Positions 55,401-63,023 of a stretch of 64,000 bases of DNA are shown piece by piece (the stretch's first letter is position 1; each line of letters opens with the position of its first letter). The DNA comes from Hylemonella sp. (GTDB lineage: Bacteria; Pseudomonadota; Gammaproteobacteria; Burkholderiales; Burkholderiaceae_C). The translations under genes were made by a program, and so were the position numbers. The stretch covers positions 124,001 through 188,000 of the forward strand of contig NZ_JAPZSV010000005.1 in assembly GCF_027532185.1 (NCBI RefSeq), read 5' to 3'. Under the pieces are notes generated by a model. It was not told the origin of the DNA. It saw only the letters and a list, made by a program, of their open reading frames with translations, and did not search any database.

Positions 55401-56117
55401 ATGGTACGACTGGACAATCTCTTCGCGAAGAAACCCGCGGCCAAGACGGCGCCGCCGCAGGACGCCGGGCCGACGCCGATCACCACGGACGATGAACAGG
55501 CCCTGGACCGCAAATCGCAGCGCCTGGAGCGCCGTGAACTGCTGTACGCCGTGGTGCGTGAGTCGATGGCGCGCGTGGGCATGCTGTCGTCCAGCTACAA
55601 GTACAAGGTGCTCTCGCTCGATTCGCGCGGCAAGCAGTACCTGATCATGATGGACCTGCCGCGCGAGATGGCAGAGCACATCGGTCAGCTGGCGGAGATC
55701 GAAGAGGTCATCACCCAGAACGCGCGCCAGCGGCATCACATCGAGGTCACCGCGGTCTACTGGCGCATCAACCAGCTGGCCAAGGTGGTCACCTCGGTGC
55801 TGCGCAAGCCGCGCCCCGAGGCCGAGCTCGGCGCCGCGCCGCCCGTGCTCAACCGCGTGCACAGCGAAGCCGAAGTGATGGCCCAGCCGGCGGTCTTGTC
55901 GGGCGAGCGCAAGCCGCGCTTTGAGCCGATCCGCCCCGACGAAGTCCACGCCTTCAAGCAGGGGCTGGGCACCGTCAAGAAGCCCACCCCAGCCGCAAAG
56001 CCCACGCCAGATTTTGCGCCGACCGAGTTCCCGTCCACCGAGTTCGAGGAAACCCGGCTGGAGGAAGAGAACGACCGCCTGCCGCTGAGCCGCACGCAGT
56101 ACGGCGATCTGATCTGA
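55401..56117 (+). CDS. Uncharacterised protein downstream of mnmE
   Basis: 238 residues, no recognisable family. The N terminus is basic (MVRLDNLFAKKPAAK). Residues ~30-140 look like a folded domain rich in helix and strand (RRELLYAVVRESMARVGMLSSSYKYKVLSLDSRGKQYLIMMDL, then IEVTAVYWRINQ). A Pro/Thr/Glu-rich C-terminal tail ends DLI. No signal peptide or membrane segment is seen, so it is probably cytoplasmic. AGGA precedes the start, and a 182-bp gap separates it from mnmE. It may be a lineage-specific protein. Confidence 0.72.
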   Translation: MVRLDNLFAKKPAAKTAPPQDAGPTPITTDDEQALDRKSQRLERRELLYAVVRESMARVGMLSSSYKYKVLSLDSRGKQYLIMMDLPREMAEHIGQLAEIEEVITQNARQRHHIEVTAVYWRINQLAKVVTSVLRKPRPEAELGAAPPVLNRVHSEAEVMAQPAVLSGERKPRFEPIRPDEVHAFKQGLGTVKKPTPAAKPTPDFAPTEFPSTEFEETRLEEENDRLPLSRTQYGDLI

Positions 56118-56138
56118 GCCATTGAAGTCTGGCCGGCT

Positions 56139-56693
56139 TCAATGGCCAGCGAAGTCGATCAGGGTGAACAGCGGCAGACCGGCCGCACGCAGCCGGGCCG
56201 AGCCGCCGAGCTCGGGCAGATCCACGATGGCCGCACCCTCGATCACTTGTGCCCCCAGCTTTTCCAGCAGCTTCTTGCCGGCCATCATGGTGCCGCCGGT
56301 GGCGATCAGGTCGTCGACCAGCAGCACGCGGTCACCGGGCTGGACTGCATCGGTATGCAGTTCCACCGTGGCACTGCCGTACTCCAGCTCATAGGTTTCT
56401 TCCACGGTGGTGTAGGGCAGCTTGCCTTTCTTGCGGATGGGCACAAAGCCCACCGCCAGCTCGTGGGCGATCACCGAGCCCAGGATGAAACCGCGCGCGT
56501 CCAGCCCCGCAACCACATCGGGCCGCAGGCCTGGCTCCATATAGCGGTGCACGAAGGCATCGATCAGCACGCGAAAAACGCGCGGGTTCTGCAGTAGCGG
56601 CGTGATGTCACGGAACTGCACGCCCGGCGAAGGCCAGTCGGGCACGGTGCGGATATGGCTGCGCAGGTAGTCGGTGATGGAGCGGTCTTGCAT
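56139..56693 (-). CDS. apt: Adenine phosphoribosyltransferase
   Basis: 184 residues. It has [23 protein letters not shown] and the PRPP-binding motif [13 protein letters not shown] (123-135). It converts adenine and PRPP to AMP in purine salvage. It is convergent with the unknown gene with a 21-bp gap. The kef-type gene lies 30 bp upstream on the same strand. Confidence 0.96.
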   Translation of the reverse strand: MQDRSITDYLRSHIRTVPDWPSPGVQFRDITPLLQNPRVFRVLIDAFVHRYMEPGLRPDVVAGLDARGFILGSVIAHELAVGFVPIRKKGKLPYTTVEETYELEYGSATVELHTDAVQPGDRVLLVDDLIATGGTMMAGKKLLEKLGAQVIEGAAIVDLPELGGSARLRAAGLPLFTLIDFAGH

Positions 56694-56723
56694 GATGGCG
56701 TGGCACTTTCAAAAGAGCGCGGC

Positions 56724-58709
56724 TCAGCCGCGCAGCAGCATTTCTTCCGCCCGGGCCAGCGCTTCGGCCGGGCCGGACAGGACGAGCGTGTCACCGTCTT
56801 CGAGCCGAAGCTGCGCCTCGGGCATCAGGGCTTTGCCGTCGCGGCGGCGCAAGCTGAGGATACGGATGGTGTCGAGGGCGGGCAGCACCGCGCCGAGCGG
56901 CCGGCCCAGGGCGTGGGCCCCAGCGGGGAGCGTGAGGCTGTGCAGGCGTTCCTGCCCGTCCTCGTCGGTGCCGCTGTCATCGGCGCCGTGGAAGTAGCCG
57001 CGCAGCAGCTGGTAGCGCGCATCGCGTTGGTCCTGCACCAGGCGGATCACGCGGCGCATGGGCACACCCACGAGCGCCAGCGCATGGCTGGCCAGCATGA
57101 GCGAGCCCTCGATCGCTTCGGGCACGACCTCGGTGGCGCCGGCGGCGCGCAGCCGCTCCAGGGCATGGTCGTCCTGGGTGCGTACGATGACCGGTACCTG
57201 CGGCGCATGGCTGCGCACATGATCCAGCACCTTGAGGGCGCCGGGCACATCCAGATAGGTGATGACCACCGCGCTGGCGCGCGCCAGCCCGGCGGCCATC
57301 AGCGCCTGCAGGCGTGCTGCATCACCGTAAACCACGCTGTTGCCCGCGGCAACGGCCTGGCGCACCCGGTCCGGGTCCAGATCCAGTGCCAGATAGGGAA
57401 TCTTCTCGCCCTCGAGCATGCGCGCCAGGTTCTGACCGCAGCGCCCGTAGCCGCAGATGATGACGTGCCCGCTGGTGCCGATGGACTGGCGCGCGATGGT
57501 GGTCATCTGCAGCGACTGCAGCAACCACTCGCTGGCGACCAGGCGCAGCACGATGCGGTTGCTGTACATGATGATGAAGGGCGTGGCCAGCATGGACAGC
57601 ACCATGGAGGCCAGCACGGGATTGAGCATGTCGGCCTCGATCAGCCCATGCTGGTAGCTCTGTGTGAGCAGGACGAAGCCGAACTCCCCCGCCTGCGTCA
57701 GGTACAGACCCGTACGCAGCGACACCCCCATGCTTGCACCCATCGCCCGCGTGAGCACGGTGATGAGGATCAGCTTGAGCAGCAGCGAACAGACCAGCAG
57801 CATCAGCACGAACGGCCAGCGCTGCCAGACGATGCTCCAGTCCAGCAGCATGCCGATGGTGATGAAGAACAGGCCCAGCAGCACGTCGTGGAAGGGGCGG
57901 ATGTCGCTTTCCACCTGATGCTTGTACTCCGTCTCGGCAATCAGCATGCCGGCGATGAAGGCACCCAGCGCCAGGCTCAAGCCGGCCTGCTCGGTCAGCC
58001 AGGCCAGGCCCAGCGTGATCAGCAGCAGGTTGAGCATGAACAGCTCGTTGTTCTTGTGACGCGCCACCAGCGTGAGCCAGCGCCGCATGATGCGCTGGCC
58101 CCCCATGAGCAGCAGGGCCAGCAGGGCCACGGCCTTCAGGAGGGCCAGACCCAGGGCCTGGAACATCTCCTGCGCGGGGCTGCCCAGGGCGGGTATCAGC
58201 ACCAGCAGCGGCACCACGGCCAGATCCTGGAACAGCAGGATGCCCATGACGCGCTTGCCATGCTCGGACTCCAGCTCCAGCCGGTCGGCCATGAGCTTGA
58301 CCACGATGGCTGTGCTGCTCATGGCCATGACCCCCGCGAGCGCCAGTCCGGCCTGCCAGTTGATGGCCCAGAGCGTGGGAAACAGCAGCTGCAGCACATA
58401 GGCGCCAACCATGGTCAGCAGCATGGTCAGCAGCACCTGCAACAGGCCCAGGCCGAAGACATGGCGCCGCATGGCGCGCAGGCGAGGCAGGTTGAATTCC
58501 AGCCCGATGGCGAACATCAGGAAGACGACGCCGAACTCGGCCAGATGGCTGATGTCTTCCGAGTTCTGTGCCAGCGCCAGGGCGTTGGGCCCGATGAACA
58601 CGCCCACCGCCAGATAACCAAGCATGGGTGGCAGCTTGAGGCTGCGGAAAACGACCACCCCCAGCACCGCGGCCAGCAGATAGATCAAGGTGAGTTCGAG
58701 CCCGCTCAT
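56724..58709 (-). CDS. Kef-type monovalent cation:proton antiporter (CPA2)
   Basis: 661 residues. About twelve membrane segments cover residues 1-385 (LPPMLGYLAVGVFIGPNAL, AEFGVVFLMFAIGLEFN, LALAGVMAMSSTAIVVKLMAD). A cytoplasmic RCK NAD-binding domain (HVIICGYGRCGQNLARML, about 405-530) and a TrkA-C domain (about 570-655) follow. It resembles KefB/KefC potassium efflux systems controlled by glutathione or nucleotide. No KefG/F partner gene is adjacent. Confidence 0.92.
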   Translation of the reverse strand: MSGLELTLIYLLAAVLGVVVFRSLKLPPMLGYLAVGVFIGPNALALAQNSEDISHLAEFGVVFLMFAIGLEFNLPRLRAMRRHVFGLGLLQVLLTMLLTMVGAYVLQLLFPTLWAINWQAGLALAGVMAMSSTAIVVKLMADRLELESEHGKRVMGILLFQDLAVVPLLVLIPALGSPAQEMFQALGLALLKAVALLALLLMGGQRIMRRWLTLVARHKNNELFMLNLLLITLGLAWLTEQAGLSLALGAFIAGMLIAETEYKHQVESDIRPFHDVLLGLFFITIGMLLDWSIVWQRWPFVLMLLVCSLLLKLILITVLTRAMGASMGVSLRTGLYLTQAGEFGFVLLTQSYQHGLIEADMLNPVLASMVLSMLATPFIIMYSNRIVLRLVASEWLLQSLQMTTIARQSIGTSGHVIICGYGRCGQNLARMLEGEKIPYLALDLDPDRVRQAVAAGNSVVYGDAARLQALMAAGLARASAVVITYLDVPGALKVLDHVRSHAPQVPVIVRTQDDHALERLRAAGATEVVPEAIEGSLMLASHALALVGVPMRRVIRLVQDQRDARYQLLRGYFHGADDSGTDEDGQERLHSLTLPAGAHALGRPLGAVLPALDTIRILSLRRRDGKALMPEAQLRLEDGDTLVLSGPAEALARAEEMLLRG

Positions 58710-58753
58710 CCCCCCATCCTAGCAAGAGCCTACCCACTCGATAGAATCCGGGC

Positions 58754-59755
58754 ATGAACGACAGCAAGCAGGTGCGCCACAGCCTGGACGCCGGACGTGC
58801 CATCCGGCTCGCCCACGAAACCCTGGAGATCGAGGCCGCCGCCGTGCTGGGCCTGCGCAGCCGGCTCGATGCCGACTTCACCCGGGCTGTCGAGCTCATG
58901 CTGAACGTGGCCGGCCGCGTGGTCGTGATGGGCATGGGCAAGAGCGGGCACATCGGCCGCAAGATGGCGGCCACCCTGGCCTCCACCGGCACGCCCGCCA
59001 TGTTCGTGCATCCTGCCGAGGCCAGCCACGGTGACCTGGGCATGATCACGTCCGTCGATCTGCTGCTGGCCATCTCCAACAGCGGTGAGTCGGAAGAACT
59101 CACCGCCATCCTGCCCGTGCTCAAGCGTCAGGGCGTACCCTTGGTCGCCATGACGGGCAACCCCGCCTCCACCCTGGGCCGCCACGCCGATCTGGTGCTG
59201 AACACTGCGGTCGAGAAAGAGGCCTGTCCCCTCAACCTCGCGCCCACAGCCAGCACCACCGCACAGCTTGCGCTGGGCGACGCGCTCGCCGTCGCCCTGC
59301 TCGATGCACGCGGGTTCAAGGCCGAGGACTTCGCGCGCTCCCATCCGGGCGGCGCTCTCGGGCGCAAGCTGCTGACGCATGTGAGCGACGTCATGCGCAG
59401 CGGCGATGCCGTGCCCAGCGTCGCCCCCGATGCCGGCTTCAGCGCCATCATGCGCGAGATGAGTGCCAAGGGTCTGGGTGCGACCGCCATCGTCGACCCC
59501 GAACGCCGCGTGCTGGGCATCTTCACCGACGGCGACCTGCGTCGCTTGCTGGAAAAGGGCGTGGATGTACGTCAGGGTTATGCCCGCGACTTCATGCATC
59601 CCAACCCGATCACCGTGCGGCAGGATGCGCTGGCCGTCGAGGCGGCCGATCTGATGGAGGCGCGTCGCATCACCAGCGTGCTCGTGGTCGACGGCGAAGG
59701 CCGCCTGTGCGGCGCACTCAACAGCAACGACCTGATGCGCGCCAAGGTGATCTGA
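58754..59755 (+). CDS. kdsD: Arabinose-5-phosphate isomerase KdsD (KpsF/GutQ family)
   Basis: 333 residues. A SIS sugar-isomerase domain (about 45-180: MGMGKSGHIGRKMAATLASTGTPA, HGDLGMI and ISNSGESEE) is followed by two CBS domains (about 213-333). It converts ribulose-5-phosphate to arabinose-5-phosphate, the first step of KDO synthesis for lipopolysaccharide. It is the first gene of kdsD-kdsC-lptC and is divergent from the Kef-type gene. Confidence 0.95.
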   Translation: MNDSKQVRHSLDAGRAIRLAHETLEIEAAAVLGLRSRLDADFTRAVELMLNVAGRVVVMGMGKSGHIGRKMAATLASTGTPAMFVHPAEASHGDLGMITSVDLLLAISNSGESEELTAILPVLKRQGVPLVAMTGNPASTLGRHADLVLNTAVEKEACPLNLAPTASTTAQLALGDALAVALLDARGFKAEDFARSHPGGALGRKLLTHVSDVMRSGDAVPSVAPDAGFSAIMREMSAKGLGATAIVDPERRVLGIFTDGDLRRLLEKGVDVRQGYARDFMHPNPITVRQDALAVEAADLMEARRITSVLVVDGEGRLCGALNSNDLMRAKVI

Positions 59756-59757
59756 GC

Positions 59758-60306
59758 ATGACCGCCCCTGCCCTGACTTTTCCGCCCGAGTTGCTGCTGC
59801 GCGCCCAGGGCGTGCGCGTGGCCTTCTTCGACGTCGACGGCGTGCTCACCGATGGCGGCCTGTACATCAGCGAGGCCGGCGAGACACTCAAGCGCTTCCA
59901 TACCCTGGATGGCCATGGGCTCAAGCTCTTGCCGCGCGCCGGCATCACCCCCGCGGTGATCACCGGACGTGACAGCCCCGCGCTGCGCACGCGGCTCAAG
60001 GCCCTGGGGATCGGCCATGTGCATTACGGCACCGAAGACAAGCGACCCGCCGCGGAACAGACCCTCCAGGCCCTGGGCCTGGACTGGTCGCAGGCGGCCG
60101 TGATCGGCGATGACTGGCCCGACCTGCCGGTGATGCAGCGCTGCGCTCTGGCCTGTGCGCCGGCCCATGCCCATGCCGAAGCGCTGGCCAGGGCTCACCA
60201 TGTGACCCGCGCGCCGGGCGGCGGCGGTGCCGCACGCGAGTTCTGTGACCTGTTGCTCGTGGCCAGCGGCCGCTATGCCCAACTGCTGCAGGAGGCGTTG
60301 CAGTGA
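59758..60306 (+). CDS. kdsC: 3-deoxy-D-manno-octulosonate 8-phosphate phosphatase KdsC
   Basis: 182 residues, HAD superfamily. FFDVDGVLTDGGLY carries Asp25 and Asp27; TGRDS and GDDWPDLPV complete the site. It dephosphorylates KDO-8-phosphate. It begins 2 bp after kdsD and overlaps lptC by 4 bp. Confidence 0.95.
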   Translation: MTAPALTFPPELLLRAQGVRVAFFDVDGVLTDGGLYISEAGETLKRFHTLDGHGLKLLPRAGITPAVITGRDSPALRTRLKALGIGHVHYGTEDKRPAAEQTLQALGLDWSQAAVIGDDWPDLPVMQRCALACAPAHAHAEALARAHHVTRAPGGGGAAREFCDLLLVASGRYAQLLQEALQ

Positions 60307-60917
60307 AGCGCTTGGCGCGCCTGGCCTGGGACCGGCTCTCGATCTACCTGCCCCTGCTGCTGATGGGCGTGCTGGCTTTGGGCACCTACTGGTTGGTGCG
60401 CAGCACGCCGCTGTTCGAGCCCGATGCGCCCGAGCAGGCGCAGCGACGCGACCCGGACTACCAGATGGAGCGCTTCTCCATCAAGACCTTCGATGGCACA
60501 GGCCGCCTCAAGAGCGAGGTCTATGGCGAGCAGGCGCGCCACTACCCGCACACCGACACGCTGGAGATCGACCAGGTCCGCATCCGCAGTTACAACCCTC
60601 GCGGCTTCACGACCGTGGCCACGGCCAAGCGGGCACTGGCCAACAACGATGCGACCGAGGTGCAGCTCATGGGCAACGCCCGCGTCGTGCGCGAGGCCAC
60701 GGTCGACCGCAACGGCACGGCCCTGCCGCGCGTGAGCTTCAGCGGCGAGTTCCTGCACGCCTTCCTGAACGACGAGCGCATCAAGTCCCACAAACCGGTC
60801 GAGCTCGAGCGTGGCGGTGACCGCATCACCGCCGACAGCCTGGACTACAGCAACTTCGACCAGGTCATGGAAATGCGCGGACGGGTGCGCGGCACGCTGT
60901 TGCCGCCGGCACGCTGA
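60303..60917 (+). CDS. lptC: LPS export ABC transporter periplasmic protein LptC
   Basis: 204 residues. An N-terminal membrane anchor (about 15-35) is followed by a periplasmic beta-jellyroll with MERFSIKTFDGTGRLKSEVYGEQARHYP, the LptC pattern. It carries lipopolysaccharide from LptBFG to LptA. lptA and lptB would be expected next, but an SDR gene follows. Confidence 0.92.
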   Translation: MKRLARLAWDRLSIYLPLLLMGVLALGTYWLVRSTPLFEPDAPEQAQRRDPDYQMERFSIKTFDGTGRLKSEVYGEQARHYPHTDTLEIDQVRIRSYNPRGFTTVATAKRALANNDATEVQLMGNARVVREATVDRNGTALPRVSFSGEFLHAFLNDERIKSHKPVELERGGDRITADSLDYSNFDQVMEMRGRVRGTLLPPAR

Positions 60918-61705
60918 TGGAGTCGCTGCGCATGGACCCCTTGCTCTTCATCACCGGGGCGTCCAGTGGCATCGGCCAGGCCCTGGCGCGTCATGCCTAC
61001 GACCAGGGCTGGCGCCTGGCCCTGGTGGCCCGGCGCCACGACGAGATCCTGCGCTGGGCCGAGGCCCAGCAGCTCGACCCCGCGCGCTATCGCATCTACC
61101 GCGCTGATGTGGCCGAGATCAACAGCATCGTGGCGGCGGGCCAGGCCTGCGTGATCGAGCAGGGCCTGCCAGATGTGGTGGTGGCCAATGCGGGCATCAG
61201 CGTCGGCATGGACACGGCCGAGCGCCCGGATCTGGATGTGCTGGCACGCACGCTGGCGATCAACAACGTGGGCCTGGCGGCCACGTTTCACCCCTTTGTG
61301 GCCGCCATGCGCGCGCGCGGCAGCGGTCGCCTGGTGGGCATCGCCAGCGTTGCGGCCATCCGTGGCCTGCCGGGCCACGGGGCCTACTGTGCCAGCAAGG
61401 CGGGCGTGGTCAGTTACTGCGAAAGTCTCCGGGGCGAGCTGCGCGGCAGCGGCGTGCGCGTGGTGACGTTGGCGCCGGGCTATGTGGACACGCCGCTCAC
61501 GCGCAAGAACCGCTACCGCATGCCCTTTCTCATGACGCCCGAGGCGTTTGCCCGGCAGGCCTGGCCGCTGATCGTGCGCGGGGTGAGCTACCGCGTCATC
61601 CCCTGGCCCATGGGCGTGGTGGCCAAGCTGCTGCGCCTGCTGCCGGACGCCCTGTTCGACCGCCTGCTCTCGGGCCGGCCGCGCAAGCATCGCGCGGCCG
61701 ATTGA
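60917..61705 (+). CDS. Short-chain dehydrogenase/reductase
   Basis: 262 residues. The NAD(P)-binding motif TGASSGIG is at 13-20, NAG at 91-93 and the catalytic set Ser144, Tyr157 and Lys161 (YCASK). The substrate is unknown. Its ATG overlaps the lptC stop (TGATG), so it is cotranscribed with the KDO/LPS genes. The C terminus (about 205-262) has a hydrophobic amphipathic part (PWPMGVVAKLLRLLPDALF) that may bind membrane, as in some lipid-modifying SDRs. Confidence 0.9.
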   Translation: MESLRMDPLLFITGASSGIGQALARHAYDQGWRLALVARRHDEILRWAEAQQLDPARYRIYRADVAEINSIVAAGQACVIEQGLPDVVVANAGISVGMDTAERPDLDVLARTLAINNVGLAATFHPFVAAMRARGSGRLVGIASVAAIRGLPGHGAYCASKAGVVSYCESLRGELRGSGVRVVTLAPGYVDTPLTRKNRYRMPFLMTPEAFARQAWPLIVRGVSYRVIPWPMGVVAKLLRLLPDALFDRLLSGRPRKHRAAD

Positions 61706-61710
61706 GCAAG

Positions 61711-61733
61711 GAAAAGGCCCCATCCGGGGCCTT
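61711..61733 (-). terminator. Rho-independent terminator 3' of the first RRM gene
   Basis: An AAGGCCCC / GGGGCCTT stem (61714-61733) with ATCC loop is followed on the minus strand by TTTTCC. It lies about 25 bp past the stop at 61757 and 8 bp past the convergent SDR gene, so it may serve both. Confidence 0.65.
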
Positions 61734-61756
61734 GCTCTGCGGGGTGTGATTAGCGC

Positions 61757-62191
61757 TCAGTAGCCGCGTCGGCCACCGCCCCCACCGCCGCGCGGATTGC
61801 CATAAGGGCTGCGGAAGCCCCCTTCACCACCGCCGCCATCACCGCCCCCGCCGTAGCCGCCGCCTTCACGACGGCCACCGCCATAGCCACCCCCTCCACC
61901 ACCGCCGCCGCCGCCATAACCACCGGTCCGGGGCGGGCGCGGCTCCATGGGACGCGCCTCGTTGACCACGACGCTGCGACCGCTCAGGGGCTGGCCGTTC
62001 ATGCCGTTGATGGCCGCCTGGGCCTCGGCATCGCTGCCCATCTCGACAAAGCCGAAGCCTTTCGAGCGACCGGTGTCGCGCTCCATCATGACCTTGGCGC
62101 TCGTGACCGTGCCGAACTGGCTGAAAGCCTGTTCAAGGTCGTCGTCACGGATCGAATAGGCAAGATTGCCCACATAAAGTTTGTTGCCCAT
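61757..62191 (-). CDS. Glycine-rich RNA-binding protein, RRM type (paralog 1)
   Basis: 144 residues. One RRM (about 1-80) with RNP2 LYVGNL and RNP1 KGFGFVEM, then a Gly/Arg/Tyr-rich tail of GGYGG units. Such proteins bind single-stranded RNA and are often cold-induced. AGGAG precedes the start at 62191. The RRM is nearly identical over several stretches to the neighbour at 62414-62776, so the two are tandem duplicates. Confidence 0.93.
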   Translation of the reverse strand: MGNKLYVGNLAYSIRDDDLEQAFSQFGTVTSAKVMMERDTGRSKGFGFVEMGSDAEAQAAINGMNGQPLSGRSVVVNEARPMEPRPPRTGGYGGGGGGGGGGYGGGRREGGGYGGGGDGGGGEGGFRSPYGNPRGGGGGGRRGY

Positions 62192-62369
62192 GCAGGGACT
62201 CCTGAAAAACCTATGACAAGCGATGGGGCCCCTGAAACGCAAACAAAATTTGTCGATGCGAATTCGGCAGATCACCGCGATCCTGTGGTCGGCCTCCCAG
62301 CCGCCACTTTTTCATTATTGGCACATAAAACGCCTGCCGACAAGGTAGCCCGGCCTAGTAAAAACCATG

Positions 62370-62393
62370 AAAAAAGGGCCTCGAGGGCCCTTT
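62370..62393 (-). terminator. Rho-independent terminator 3' of the second RRM gene
   Basis: Stem AAAGGGCC / GGCCCTTT with a TCGAG loop, followed on the minus strand by a T run. It lies 20 bp beyond the stop at 62414. Confidence 0.75.
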
Positions 62394-62413
62394 CGTACAT
62401 CAGCGTCCGCTGA

Positions 62414-62776
62414 TCAGTAGCTGCTGCGGCCACCGCCGTAACCGCCGCCGCCTTCGCGACGACCGCCACCATAGCCACCACCACCGCCGCCACCGCCGTA
62501 GCCACCGCCACTGCGCGGGGGGCGGGCTTCCATCGGACGGGCTTCGTTGACCACCAGGGCACGACCGCCCTGCTGCTGGCCGTGCAGGGCCTGGATGGCG
62601 GCTTGCGCCTCGGCATCGCTGCCCATTTCGACAAAGCCGAAGCCCTTGGAGCGACCGGTGTCGCGCTCCATCATGACCTTGGCACTGTTGACGTTGCCGT
62701 GGGCGGAGAACGCGCGCTGCAGATCTTCGTCACGGAAGGAATAGGGCAGGTTGCCCACGTAAAGTTTGTTGCCCAT
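62414..62776 (-). CDS. Glycine-rich RNA-binding protein, RRM type (paralog 2)
   Basis: 120 residues. RRM with LYVGNL and KGFGFVEM, then a shorter GGYGGG-rich tail ending GGRSSY. GAGGAG precedes the start. It is transcribed with its own terminator, so the two RRM genes are separate units. The 246-bp gap upstream (62777-63023) holds its leader and the 3' region of amtB; no gene was seen there. Confidence 0.93.
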   Translation of the reverse strand: MGNKLYVGNLPYSFRDEDLQRAFSAHGNVNSAKVMMERDTGRSKGFGFVEMGSDAEAQAAIQALHGQQQGGRALVVNEARPMEARPPRSGGGYGGGGGGGGYGGGRREGGGGYGGGRSSY

Positions 62777-63023
62777 GAAGGGGCTCCTCAAAAAGACTCA
62801 GGGAAGGCGATGGAGTCCGATAGCCGCGAGCAACAAACCAAGCAAGACTTGAAGAAGACGCACAACCGACGAATCACCGCAATTTCACATCACCTTGCGG
62901 CAATGTGTCAGAACATTATGGGGCCGGGTCCACAGTTTGCGCGGTTTGTCCAGTGCCGGCCGTCCAGATTGAGCCAAATTTATGGCCTGGACGCCACAGT
63001 AGGTGTGGCGCCCAGTACCCGGC

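Noticed and set aside
56655-58757. A 700-codon plus-strand frame opposite the Kef-type antiporter
   Set aside because: Gln/His/Ala-rich low-complexity translation opposite a clear 12-segment transporter; shadow.
61757-61940. GGYGG coding repeats as a CRISPR-like or satellite repeat
   Set aside because: They encode the glycine-rich tails of RRM proteins and lack unique spacers.
62992-63010. CGCCACA/TGTGGCG hairpin after amtB as a terminator
   Set aside because: The stem is present but no T-tract follows on the minus strand, so termination is not supported.
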